Source of the DNA: an uncultured Litorilinea sp.
GTDB lineage: Bacteria; Chloroflexota; Anaerolineae; Caldilineales; Caldilineaceae
Direction: 5' to 3'
Length of the DNA stretch: 6,314 nt
NCBI GenBank assembly: GCA_946885925.1
Contig: CAMPHP010000201.1
Location: 1 to 6,314 of the forward strand
In this document: positions 1-6,314 of the stretch, piece after piece
Numbering within the stretch: the first letter of the stretch is position 1
How the letters are laid out: each line of letters starts with the position of its first letter
Made by a program: the position numbers and the translations under genes
Notes under the pieces: model-generated
The model's database searches: none
Seen by the model: only the letters and a program-made list of their open reading frames with translations
What the model was told of the DNA's origin: nothing

Positions 1-456
1 AGCGACGATGGCATGGGCTACCAGCATATTAGCCATGCACAGGCCGCGCCTGTCCAGGGTGATTTTGTGGTACATTGGCCGCCAGTCGCCACTCAACCGC
101 TGCCCGTTGGCCTGCAACTCTTTGTGGCCGGGGGAATTCCTGGTGAAGCCATCACGGGCAACGCACCTGGGAACCCGCCGACTGACCTATTGGGCGTGCT
201 GATCCACAGGCGAATGGCCGCGGCGACGGCTTATCTCTCCCTCTTTCATCCCTATCAAGATGCGCCAAAGGTAACACGCGTCGAATGGCTTGGGCGTAAT
301 CTACTGGAAGAAGGATGGGCCGGATGCGTGGTGCATTTAGAGGGTCGCCAAGAACAGTGGTTGGTTCGCATGGATCCTGAAACCCTAGTGCCGCCATTGC
401 CTGAAACACCCCAAGGGGTAGCACTCTTTGAATACACTCTCAGCCAGCCCTCGTAG
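1..456 (+). CDS. C-terminal part of a probable heparinase II/III-like polysaccharide lyase (5' truncated by window)
   Basis: The frame is open from base 1 to a TAG at 454-456, giving 151 residues with no upstream stop, so the gene starts outside the window; the internal ATG at 13 need not be a start. The protein has no membrane segment. It is rich in short hydrophobic, beta-like stretches and contains a segment reading roughly rRMAAATAYLSLFHPY followed by VTRVEWL. This resembles the last strands of the C-terminal beta-sandwich of heparinase II/III-like lyases, where a 'tfvsvleP' strand precedes a 'v.sve.l' strand. The catalytic (alpha/alpha) domain would lie upstream, so no active-site residue can be checked. 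The next gene is a co-directional sugar-type oxidoreductase 66 bp downstream, which fits a polysaccharide or uronate catabolism locus. Another carbohydrate-active beta-sandwich protein is the main alternative. The coding call is firm; the family call is tentative. Confidence 0.55.
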   Translation, partial: SDDGMGYQHISHAQAAPVQGDFVVHWPPVATQPLPVGLQLFVAGGIPGEAITGNAPGNPPTDLLGVLIHRRMAAATAYLSLFHPYQDAPKVTRVEWLGRNLLEEGWAGCVVHLEGRQEQWLVRMDPETLVPPLPETPQGVALFEYTLSQPS

Positions 457-522
457 AAAAACCATAGCAGAGAAACCACACTAGAGAAATCACACTAGAG
501 AAACCATAGTGGAGAAAATAGC
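456..522 (+). repeat. Degenerate 14-bp tandem repeat, about 4.8 copies, containing the ribosome binding site of the next gene
   Basis: Consecutive 14-base units start at 456, 470, 484, 498 and 512. The units are GAAAAACCATAGCA, GAGAAACCACACTA, GAGAAATCACACTA, GAGAAACCATAGTG and the partial GAGAAAATAGC. The second and third units differ at one base; the others keep the GAGAAA.C core. The array begins at the last base of the upstream stop codon and ends directly before the ATG at 523, so it fills the whole gap between the two genes. The GGAGA at 511-515, formed at the junction of units four and five, is the evident Shine-Dalgarno sequence of the downstream oxidoreductase. No inverted symmetry was seen, so a terminator is unlikely. 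Confidence 0.85.
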
Positions 523-1623
523 ATGACAACATATCGCGCAGGTCTAGTCGGTTGCGGGCGGATTGGTACTCTATGGGAGACAGACCCACCCACACCCGTG
601 ACCCACGCTGGTGCATTGGCGGTCTTGCCACAGACTGAGTTGGTCGCAGGTGCCAGCCGCGGCAGTGAACACCTGAACACGTTCGGCAAGCAGTGGGGTG
701 TTGATGCGCTTTATCTGGATTACGGGGAGATGCTGGCGAAAGAAAAACTGGACATTGTCTGCATTGCCACACACCCTGGGCTGCACCGGCCTATTGTGGA
801 AGCGGCAGTAGCAGCGGGAGCCAAAGGAATTTTCTGCGAAAAGCCGCTGGCCTTGAGCCTGAGCGACGCGGACGCCATTGTCAAGGCTTGCCGAGAGGCA
901 AATTGCGTCCTCTCAGTCAACCATTCGCGGCGCTGGGATCCCGCCCATCGCAAAGCAAAAGAGTTGGTTGAAAGTGGTACAATTGGCAAACTGGTCTCGC
1001 TCTTTGGCATATGCCAGGGTGTCAAACCTTTTCCAGCGTGGGTGGCAGACGAAGAAGGCCCCTTGCTCCACGATGCGGTTCACCTCTTTGACCTCTTTCG
1101 TATGTTTGGCGGTGAACCTCAAGCGGTGATGGGGACGGCACTGCGCCGCCAGCAGCCTTTCCCCGTGGAGGATGACAGCCACGCCATCTTCGAGTTCGAC
1201 TCCGGTCTGAGCGCGGTAGCGATGGTCAACGAGCGCACACGATATTATCGCTTTGAACTGCAAATTCAAGGCACAGAGGGGGTTATCGTTCTCTCCGGTG
1301 CGGGGAACCAGTTGTGGCGAGGTGTGGATCGTACAGACCGGATCAACGAACCTGATGCGCGCATCGAATGGTGGGAACTTGAGCAGGAGCCATTTCCTTT
1401 GGTGCCTGCGACCAGTACAATCCTGGATGCTATGCGCGAATTGGTCGAGTGCATCGAAACTGGCGGCACGCCCAGCTCACCAGGAGAAGATGGTGTTGCC
1501 TCACTTGAGATGGTGATGGGCGTCTACGAGTCCCAACGCCAGGGCAATCATCCCATCACATTCCCACTGGCTAACCGCGACTCGGTACTCTACCGCCTGC
1601 GTGACGAGGGATACTACAGCTAG
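523..1623 (+). CDS. Gfo/Idh/MocA-family NAD(P)-dependent oxidoreductase
   Basis: This is a complete 366-residue protein, the usual length for the family. The N-terminal Rossmann fold carries the dinucleotide-binding GxGxxG as GCGRIG at residues 10-15. The family hallmark EKP is at 106-108 (preceded by FC), with the conserved Asn133 in an NHSRRWDP segment. The C-terminal alpha/beta domain has the pattern G.LLHDAVHLFDLF at about 179-191, where Asp184 and His187 occupy the positions usually assigned to catalysis. The protein is expected to be cytosolic and to oxidise or reduce a sugar, inositol or uronate hydroxyl or keto group; the exact substrate cannot be read from the sequence. ATG 523 is chosen because GGAGA at 511-515 lies 7 bases upstream. 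It probably shares a transcript with the lyase-like gene before it. It converges on coxD with only 17 bp between the stop codons. Confidence 0.93.
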   Translation: MTTYRAGLVGCGRIGTLWETDPPTPVTHAGALAVLPQTELVAGASRGSEHLNTFGKQWGVDALYLDYGEMLAKEKLDIVCIATHPGLHRPIVEAAVAAGAKGIFCEKPLALSLSDADAIVKACREANCVLSVNHSRRWDPAHRKAKELVESGTIGKLVSLFGICQGVKPFPAWVADEEGPLLHDAVHLFDLFRMFGGEPQAVMGTALRRQQPFPVEDDSHAIFEFDSGLSAVAMVNERTRYYRFELQIQGTEGVIVLSGAGNQLWRGVDRTDRINEPDARIEWWELEQEPFPLVPATSTILDAMRELVECIETGGTPSSPGEDGVASLEMVMGVYESQRQGNHPITFPLANRDSVLYRLRDEGYYS

Positions 1624-1640
1624 ACTAGACACTGTACTCC

Positions 1641-1982
1641 CTATCTTGGGATAGTCCCCACCCATGATCGTGTTAGATAGTCAGCCAGGAGGAGATAATA
1701 GAGAATCACCAATATGACCACGCCTGCTACGATGACTAACTTGGTCAGGCGGCTGCTGTAGAGCACATGCATAAAGTAGAGCACAACCAACACAGCCTTC
1801 ACCATAGCAATGGATAAAGAGATCGCCACACTCCAGCCACCGAGGTCTATACGGGATACGACAACCGTAAGTACAAGCAATAGGATAAGCGCCCCATAGA
1901 CAATGAAGTAGCTGAGCGTTGATGGCGGCGAATGCTCTCCAACTGTATGGTCCATAGAAAAGTGGCGAGGGTACTCCCCCAT
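1641..1982 (-). CDS. coxD: Cytochrome c oxidase subunit IV, prokaryotic type
   Basis: The 113-residue product has a short hydrophilic N-terminus and three predicted membrane helices at about 22-44, 47-70 and 77-100. The second helix carries the family's typical segment with a lysine followed by V..LYFMH (MVKAVLVVLYFMHVLYSS). This matches the small CtaF/CoxD-like subunit of bacterial heme-copper oxidases, a structural subunit without cofactors in the cytoplasmic membrane. An in-frame TGA directly precedes ATG 1982, so translation cannot start further upstream. Met9 (codon at 1956-1958) is an alternative start. Neither start has a convincing Shine-Dalgarno sequence: an AGGAGG lies more than 20 bases before the first ATG. 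That ATG sits inside a perfect palindrome (1975-1992). The gene is separated from coxC by 254 bp, far more than any other spacing in the operon, so it may have its own transcript or use read-through. Confidence 0.88.
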   Translation of the reverse strand: MGEYPRHFSMDHTVGEHSPPSTLSYFIVYGALILLLVLTVVVSRIDLGGWSVAISLSIAMVKAVLVVLYFMHVLYSSRLTKLVIVAGVVILVILYYLLLADYLTRSWVGTIPR

Positions 1983-1992
1983 TCATGGGGGA
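1975..1992 (-). promoter_or_regulatory. Perfect palindrome over the coxD start codon
   Basis: On the plus strand TCCCCCAT (1975-1982) and ATGGGGGA (1985-1992) are exact reverse complements separated by two bases. In coxD mRNA this would pair five C with five G and place the AUG of the first start codon in the 3' arm of the stem, with no good Shine-Dalgarno sequence nearby. It could act as a translation-limiting hairpin or a DNA operator. The symmetry is directly seen; the function is inference. Confidence 0.4.
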
Positions 1993-2060
1993 TGGGGAAT
2001 CGCCGCAGCCTCCTGCTCCCCAACTGTCAACAAACGGATAGGCTCTGCATCTCTAAAATG

Positions 2061-2069
2061 TGGTAAAAT
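2061..2069 (+). promoter_or_regulatory. Candidate extended -10 promoter element inside the coxC-coxD gap
   Basis: TGGTAAAAT reads as TGn plus TAAAAT, five of six matches to TATAAT, with no recognisable -35 at 16-18 bases upstream, as expected of an extended -10 promoter. The predicted start point near 2076 falls at the end of an ACACCTA motif (2070-2076) that recurs as an inverted copy at 2172-2178. The transcript would run toward the 3' end of coxC, antisense to it. The only open frame directly downstream is 27 codons (2091-2174) with AAGGA at 2084-2088, only 2 bases from the ATG. It resembles nothing I know and is not called as a gene. Confidence 0.25.
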
Positions 2070-2169
2070 ACACCTAGCGAAAGAAGGATAATGGCCTCGT
2101 CGCGCTCGCACTTTGACAAGAGAATCACTTGCTGGTTACAACACCAAAATCCTGTGTTGCGTAAAAGTG

Positions 2170-2225
2170 TTTAGGTGTCAGGTACAGTGCATCTAAACTT
2201 GCACTTAGATGAACGTGCACCTAAA
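2170..2225. repeat. Nested inverted repeats downstream of coxC
   Basis: An outer pair TTTAGGTG (2170-2177) and CACCTAAA (2218-2225) encloses an inner pair CATCTAA (2190-2196) and TTAGATG (2205-2211) with an 8-base loop. Both pairs are exact. They could fold into a stem-loop in the RNA downstream of the coxC stop and stabilise or attenuate the transcript before coxD. The stems are AT-rich and not followed by a T-run on either strand, so this is not a standard intrinsic terminator. Confidence 0.4.
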
Positions 2226-2247
2226 TTAACATGCACCTAAATTAAAT
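2188..2247. repeat. Degenerate 16-bp tandem repeat spanning the coxC stop codon
   Basis: Units begin at 2188 (12 bases, TGCATCTAAACT), 2200 (TGCACTTAGATGAACG), 2216 (TGCACCTAAATTAACA) and 2232 (TGCACCTAAATTAAAT). The last two share 14 identical bases at a 16-base spacing. The final unit covers the stop codon and last codons of coxC (stop at 2237-2239), so the repeat supplies the end of the reading frame. The first and second units also form the inner arms of the inverted repeat described separately. Confidence 0.7.
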
Positions 2248-2869
2248 AGAGCAGCGGAAACAAGAAGATCCAGACAATATCCACAAAGTGCCAATAGAGA
2301 CCAAAACGTTCAACAGGCATTGGATCAACATCATAGTAGCCTCGCCAGGCAAAATAGATCATCACAATCAACACGCCGATACCAATGATCATATGAAGGG
2401 CGTGGATGCCTGTCATGATGAAATAGATTGTAAAAAAGAGCGCGGCTGGTCTCTCATCAGGGCCTTCCCAGATAAAATTGTACCCAGGGATTAAATTCTC
2501 AACATACTCTGTATAGTACTCAGTAGCTTTGATCCCCAAGAAGGCTAACCCCAACAACGCTGTAACGACCATCATCATCACCATAACACGGCGGTTGCGT
2601 GTCTCGGCGGCATGGACAGCGAGTGCCACAGTCAGACTGCTCGTGAGCAGGATGGCCGTATTGATGGTGCCGCGCACCGGGTCCAGATGCTGGCTGGCAG
2701 CCTCAAAGGTGGCTGGATAGGCCAATCGGTAGACCGTATACGTTGCAAAGAGCGCACCAAAAAAGAGTATTTCAGTTACCAAAAAGATCCACATCCCGAG
2801 CACATTTGCTTCCCGCTGCTGTGGCAATGTCTCAAAATGGTGGGCCAGCGCGCCATGTGATTCAGTCAT
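2237..2869 (-). CDS. coxC: Cytochrome c oxidase subunit III
   Basis: The start is set at ATG 2869, giving 210 residues, because AGGAG at 2877-2881 (minus strand) lies 7 bases upstream and the family normally begins shortly before the first helix. The reading frame stays open to 3046, but that extension is basic, has no family resemblance and lies within coxA. Five membrane helices are expected at about 25-46, 70-88, 96-114, 143-173 and 189-209, as in short bacterial subunit III proteins. Family signatures are [15 protein letters not shown] (Glu33), GIKATEY (Glu117), [19 protein letters not shown] and the closing [19 protein letters not shown]. The subunit holds no redox centre; it stabilises subunit I and its proton uptake. 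The start overlaps the coxA stop by 8 bases (ATGACTGA), pointing to translational coupling. Confidence 0.96.
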   Translation of the reverse strand: MTESHGALAHHFETLPQQREANVLGMWIFLVTEILFFGALFATYTVYRLAYPATFEAASQHLDPVRGTINTAILLTSSLTVALAVHAAETRNRRVMVMMMVVTALLGLAFLGIKATEYYTEYVENLIPGYNFIWEGPDERPAALFFTIYFIMTGIHALHMIIGIGVLIVMIYFAWRGYYDVDPMPVERFGLYWHFVDIVWIFLFPLLYLI

Positions 2870-4529
2870 GCCCCATCTCCTCAATTTCCTCAACTGTCGT
2901 TGTGGTCTGGGGTGTATAGTGACGGACAGTGGCGTACTGGTAGGGTGGGTGATTGGAGACAGGAATCTCGTCAAAGTTATGTGGCGGTGGCGGTGACGTA
3001 GTCTTCCACTCAAACCCGGTTGCCCCCCAAGGGTTGTCGGAGGCAATCTTGCCGCTACGTATAGACCATGCCAAGTAGAGCACTGGCAAGATCAGACCTA
3101 CCGCCAGGATCGATGCACCAGCACTCGACATCACATTAAGTACCTGATACTGCGGATCATATTCGTAATAGCGACGGGGCATCCCTTGCGTGCCCAGCAG
3201 GAATTGGGGGAAGAAGGTTAGATTAAACCCCAGAAAGACAATGATCGCAGAAGCCCTACCCCAACCTTCTGGGTACATGCGCCCCGAGATCTTGGGCCAC
3301 CAGAAATGAAGTCCACCCAGAAAGGCCAAAACCTGGCCACCAACCATGATGTAGTGGAAGTGAGCCACGACGAAGTAGGTATCATGGACATGCACGTCAA
3401 TCGGTAAGGTCGCCAGAAAGAGGCCAGTCAATCCGCCAATTGTAAACAAGGCGAGAAAACCAAGTGCATAGAGCATGGGCGTGTCCCATGATATGTGGCC
3501 TTTATAGAGTGTCGCTGTCCAGCTAAAGACCTTAACGGCTGATGGGATGGCGACCATAAAGCTCAACAACGAGAAGGCCATCCCTGCAAAGATGGATTGT
3601 CCGCTTACGAACATATGATGGCCCCAGACCAAAAAGCCAAAAACGGCAATGGCAACGCTAGAAATGGCGATGAAGCGGTAGCCAAAAGGTGGATTGCGTG
3701 AGAAGCAGGTAATCAGCTCGCTAATTACACCCATGCCGGGCAAGATCATAATATAGACGGCGGGGTGCGAGTAGAACCAAAATAAGTGCTGGAAGAGAAT
3801 GGGATCGCCACCCAGCGCAGGATCAAAGACGCCCACACCAAAGACACGCTCAATGGCAAGCAAGACCAACGTGATTGCCAAGACGGGTGTTGCCAGCACC
3901 ATAATCAGGCTAGCCGCATAATGTGACCAGACAAACAACGGCAGCCGAAACCACGATAGCCCCGGTGCCCGCATCTTATGGGTCGTCACAATAATATTCA
4001 GACCAGTGAAGATTGATGAGAATCCGGCAATCAGCGCACCTATCGCCACGCCCGCCACGTGGGTATTGGTGAAGGTTGAGCTATAAGGGGGATAAAAAGT
4101 CCAACCAGTATCCACGCCACCCGCAATGAGTGAAGTAAGAGCAACGGCGGCCCCGATTATAAGTAGATACCAACTAATCAGGTTAAGACGTGGGAAGGCC
4201 ATGTCGCGGGCGCCGATCATCAACGGTACCAAGAAATTGCCCAGGGTCGCTGGAATAGAAGGCACGAGAAAAAAGAAAATCATGAGTGTGCCATGTGCGG
4301 TAAAGAGCTTGTTATAGCCATCCGCAGTAACCAGATCCCCTTCTGGTGTTACTAGTTCTGCTCGCATTAAGGTCGCCGCGGCACCGCCAAACACAAAGAA
4401 GACGGTAATTGCGATCATGTACAAAATGCCAATGCGCTTATGATCGACCGTCAGCAGCCAGGATTTGGCTGTGTAACTTGCATTAATATAGTTTTCCCGC
4501 AGTCGTAAAGCGGGTGCAATGGTGCTCAT
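2862..4529 (-). CDS. coxA: Cytochrome c oxidase subunit I, A2-type heme-copper oxygen reductase
   Basis: This 555-residue protein, full length for the family with about twelve helices, reduces O2 to water and pumps protons across the cytoplasmic membrane. Metal ligands are visible: His79 (AHGT) and His392 for low-spin heme a, His390 (VAHFHY) for heme a3, and His255, His304 and His305 for CuB. Tyr259 in HPAVY is the expected residue cross-linked to His255. The usual GHPEVY is replaced by YSHPAVY at 253-259, the Tyr-Ser signature of A2 oxidases that lack the helix VI glutamate. D-channel entry residues Asn98, Asp109 and Asn116 ([19 protein letters not shown]) and K-channel Lys333 ([10 protein letters not shown]) are kept. 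The C-terminus has the common [13 protein letters not shown] tail. AGGAG at 4535-4539 lies 5 bases before ATG 4529 and overlaps the coxB stop; the gap to coxB is 8 bp. Confidence 0.98.
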   Translation of the reverse strand: MSTIAPALRLRENYINASYTAKSWLLTVDHKRIGILYMIAITVFFVFGGAAATLMRAELVTPEGDLVTADGYNKLFTAHGTLMIFFFLVPSIPATLGNFLVPLMIGARDMAFPRLNLISWYLLIIGAAVALTSLIAGGVDTGWTFYPPYSSTFTNTHVAGVAIGALIAGFSSIFTGLNIIVTTHKMRAPGLSWFRLPLFVWSHYAASLIMVLATPVLAITLVLLAIERVFGVGVFDPALGGDPILFQHLFWFYSHPAVYIMILPGMGVISELITCFSRNPPFGYRFIAISSVAIAVFGFLVWGHHMFVSGQSIFAGMAFSLLSFMVAIPSAVKVFSWTATLYKGHISWDTPMLYALGFLALFTIGGLTGLFLATLPIDVHVHDTYFVVAHFHYIMVGGQVLAFLGGLHFWWPKISGRMYPEGWGRASAIIVFLGFNLTFFPQFLLGTQGMPRRYYEYDPQYQVLNVMSSAGASILAVGLILPVLYLAWSIRSGKIASDNPWGATGFEWKTTSPPPPHNFDEIPVSNHPPYQYATVRHYTPQTTTTVEEIEEMGHD

Positions 4530-4537
4530 TCCTGCTC

Positions 4538-5554
4538 CTATTGCTGCTCTTCACTCAACGAACGGATATATTCAATTAACATGAGTAATTCTTCCTCGTC
4601 AATCTGCCCCTCATAAGTTGGCATGGCGGGAGGATACCCAGCAACAATCTGGGCATTGGGATCGAGGATCGACCGGCGAATGTACTCCATGTCGGCAATT
4701 ACCGTCGTTCCATCCGCCAACTCCTCTTCTCTGCCCCACAACCCTACGAGCGAGGGACCAACGCCACCTCCTTCCATCAGATGACACGAGTTGCATCCAA
4801 GCGTCTGAAAGAGTTCCTCACCCGCATCTGCCATCGTCGCCGGTGTCTCTTCTCCACTGGGCGGCGCTGGGGCGGCGCGATCCTCTGGAATAGCGCTTGT
4901 ACCGCTGCCGATACCACGCTGGCTGATCCACTGCTGGTATCGGTTGGCTTCCATGACAACGATCCTGCCCAACATGCGCGAATGGTGTGTGCCGCAATAT
5001 TCAGCGCAATAGAGGTCATACACGCCCGGCTTCGTCGCTTCGAACCAGGCAGTGACGTATTCTCCTGGTACAACATCGCGTTTGACGCGGAAAGCGGGTA
5101 CGAAAAAGCTGTGGATTACATCTTCGGAGATCATAGTGAGGCGCACAGGGTAGCCCACTGGCACATGCAATTCATCAATCTCGGTCTGTCCCGTTGGATG
5201 CTGAAACTTCCACATCCACTGTTTACCCACGACATAAATATCCATACCCTCTGCTGGTAACGCATAGACGTTGAAGTAGATTCTTGCTCCCCACCCAAAT
5301 ACAGCCAACGCCAAGCTGAGTGGCACAACAATCCAGGCCGTTTCCAAGAGCCAAGTCTCTCCCCGTCCGCGTCCTTCGGTAACCTCAACATATCGGGCGA
5401 TGCGTGCACTCGCCCGATACTTTACAGCGAAATAGATAACGAGGGCCGCAACCGGCACGGCAAAGAGCAAAGCGAGAATGGTCTCGACGAAGAAGATTTG
5501 ATCGATTTGCGGTGCAATCGTTGACGCCTGCTCTGGAAAAATTCGGTTCCACAT
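4538..5554 (-). CDS. coxB: Cytochrome c oxidase subunit II fused to a C-terminal cytochrome c (caa3 type)
   Basis: The 338-residue product starts at ATG 5554, with GAGG at 5564-5567 nine bases upstream; a TTG at 5569 overlapping the SCO stop is the alternative. Two helices at about 19-45 and 70-93 anchor a cupredoxin domain outside the membrane. The CuA site is complete: His148 (DVIHSF), then Cys183, Cys187, His191 and Met194 in [12 protein letters not shown], with the electron-entry aromatics in GKQWMWKF (110-117). A Pro/Ala/Glu-rich linker at about 215-242 leads to a class I cytochrome c domain with heme-binding CNSCH at 254-258 and probable axial ligand Met311 (PPAMPTY). The fused heme donates electrons to CuA, replacing or supplementing a soluble cytochrome c. 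There is no lipobox cysteine near the N-terminus. The gene lies 11 bp after SCO and 8 bp before coxA. Confidence 0.97.
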   Translation of the reverse strand: MWNRIFPEQASTIAPQIDQIFFVETILALLFAVPVAALVIYFAVKYRASARIARYVEVTEGRGRGETWLLETAWIVVPLSLALAVFGWGARIYFNVYALPAEGMDIYVVGKQWMWKFQHPTGQTEIDELHVPVGYPVRLTMISEDVIHSFFVPAFRVKRDVVPGEYVTAWFEATKPGVYDLYCAEYCGTHHSRMLGRIVVMEANRYQQWISQRGIGSGTSAIPEDRAAPAPPSGEETPATMADAGEELFQTLGCNSCHLMEGGGVGPSLVGLWGREEELADGTTVIADMEYIRRSILDPNAQIVAGYPPAMPTYEGQIDEEELLMLIEYIRSLSEEQQ

Positions 5555-5565
5555 AAGCCCTAACC

Positions 5566-6314
5566 TCAACTAAGCGTTGGCGTTTGGTGTGATTCCTTGC
5601 GCCACGCGACAAAGAGGAAAATGCCGAAAACCAATACTGTGAAAGCACTCACTATCCGCACAATTGACATGATGAGTGGCGTGTACTTGCCTGTCGCCGG
5701 GTCATATTGATAGCAGAGCAGCAAGAGCCGGTCAACCGCTGTGCCAATTTGATTCTGCGATGCGTCCACCAAACTCAAGCGCAACTCTTGTGCAGGATAT
5801 TCAATGCCAAAAAAGTAACGAGCAATCTTGCCAGCAGGCGTCAAGAGTACCAGACCGCTGGGATGGGCATATTCATCTATCTCAGCGTCATAAGCGAAGT
5901 GAAAGCCAACGGCGTCGGCCAATTGGTCAACGGACTTATGATCGCCGGTGAGAAAATGCCAACCCGCTTCACTGCCTGGACGGTCATATTCGGCAATTGT
6001 CTCCTGTTTGACCATTGTTGCTGTGGCAGGTGTCTCATCAGGGTCAATGCTCACCACCACCACATCAAACTCCTGCCCAACCGTAAAGGCCAAGGGGCGC
6101 AATGCCTCCACCAAGCCATGTCGCACCATTGGGCAAAGGTTTTCACATTCGAAATAGGTAAGCGCAAGCACAACCGGTTTGTCTTGAAGGTAGTGACGCA
6201 TGCTTGTTGGCTCGTTCTTCTCGTCCCGAAATACAAGATCAAGGGGCACTTCTGCATCCAGACGCTGATCAAAGCCAACCAGATTCAAGACTTCGCTGTT
6301 ATGCGGCATAGCAT
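5566..6314 (-). CDS. sco: SCO1/SenC-family copper chaperone for oxidase assembly, C-terminally anchored (5' end beyond window)
   Basis: At least 247 residues of a thioredoxin-fold SCO protein are visible. Copper/redox ligands are Cys55 and Cys59 (CENLC) and His149 (EYAHPSG), counted from the ATG at 6309. Other family landmarks are VGFDQRLDAEVPLDLVFRD near the start, the VVVSIDPDETP strand (84-93), GWHFLTGD (116-123) and LLTPAGKIARYFFGIEY (155-171). A single helix at about 211-236 followed by basic residues WRK anchors the C-terminus, leaving the copper domain outside the cytoplasm. The frame is open to the window edge, and an N-terminal signal peptide normally precedes this point, so ATG 6309 is probably internal. 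The role is delivery of copper to, or reduction of, the CuA cysteines of CoxB. It is the first operon gene visible; its stop overlaps the coxB ribosome binding site. Confidence 0.93.
   Translation of the reverse strand, partial: AMPHNSEVLNLVGFDQRLDAEVPLDLVFRDEKNEPTSMRHYLQDKPVVLALTYFECENLCPMVRHGLVEALRPLAFTVGQEFDVVVVSIDPDETPATATMVKQETIAEYDRPGSEAGWHFLTGDHKSVDQLADAVGFHFAYDAEIDEYAHPSGLVLLTPAGKIARYFFGIEYPAQELRLSLVDASQNQIGTAVDRLLLLCYQYDPATGKYTPLIMSIVRIVSAFTVLVFGIFLFVAWRKESHQTPTLS

Noticed and set aside
152..772. Several minus-strand open frames opposite the lyase-like gene and the oxidoreductase
   Set aside because: They overlap well-supported plus-strand genes, and their translations look like random composition.
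1641..1654. A small hairpin CTATC-TTGG-GATAG between the convergent genes, as a terminator
   Set aside because: The stem has only five weak pairs and no T-run follows on either strand.
2113..2142. TTGACA (2113-2118) with TACAAC 18 bases downstream, as a plus-strand promoter
   Set aside because: The -10 matches only four of six bases and no gene follows on that strand.
2091..2174. A 27-codon plus-strand open frame in the coxC-coxD gap
   Set aside because: It is very short, its AAGGA is only 2 bases from the ATG, it has no recognisable motif, and its end falls in an inverted repeat. It is noted only as possible content of a putative transcript.
2870..3046. A 59-residue N-terminal extension of coxC within coxA
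   Set aside because: It is a basic, histidine- and proline-rich shadow of the coxA C-terminus, and a strong ribosome binding site supports the shorter start at 2869.
4781..5260. A 159-codon plus-strand open frame opposite coxB
   Set aside because: It is an antisense shadow of the CuA and cytochrome c coding sequence, with no family resemblance or ribosome binding site of note.

Overview
The window carries most of one minus-strand operon for an aerobic terminal oxidase, with the end of a separate plus-strand carbohydrate locus at its left edge. No phage, CRISPR array, transposase, rRNA or tRNA was recognised. Base composition looks moderate (about half GC by eye). The A2-type signature in oxidase subunit I, the cytochrome c domain fused to subunit II, the SCO protein with a C-terminal membrane anchor, and an extended -10 style promoter together suggest a member of the Chloroflexota. 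That placement is inference from family resemblance, not a database result.

Left part (1-1623, plus strand): the 3' end of a gene whose product resembles the C-terminal beta-sandwich of heparinase II/III-like polysaccharide lyases; then a 67-bp block of degenerate 14-bp tandem repeats; then a complete Gfo/Idh/MocA-family NAD(P)-dependent oxidoreductase. These look like part of a sugar or uronate catabolism locus.

Right part (1641-6314, minus strand, read from high to low coordinates): a SCO-type copper chaperone/thioredoxin-like protein (5' end cut by the window), coxB (subunit II with CuA and a C-terminal cytochrome c), coxA (subunit I), coxC (subunit III) and coxD (small subunit IV). The first four are packed with an 11-bp gap, an 8-bp gap and an 8-bp overlap, so they are almost certainly one transcript. 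coxD follows after a gap of 254 bp. SCO is expected to deliver copper to the CuA centre of CoxB. The fused cytochrome c feeds electrons to CuA, then to heme a and the heme a3/CuB site of CoxA, with CoxC and CoxD as structural partners. This makes a caa3-type oxygen reductase.

The 254-bp coxC-coxD gap (1983-2236) is the least explained stretch. It holds a 16-bp degenerate tandem repeat that runs into the end of coxC, a set of CACCTA/TAGGTG half-sites, a plus-strand extended -10 promoter candidate, and a perfect 8-bp-arm palindrome over the coxD start codon. The genes are well-known types. The non-coding repeats are the part most worth a second look, and I see no clear evidence of a new biological system.
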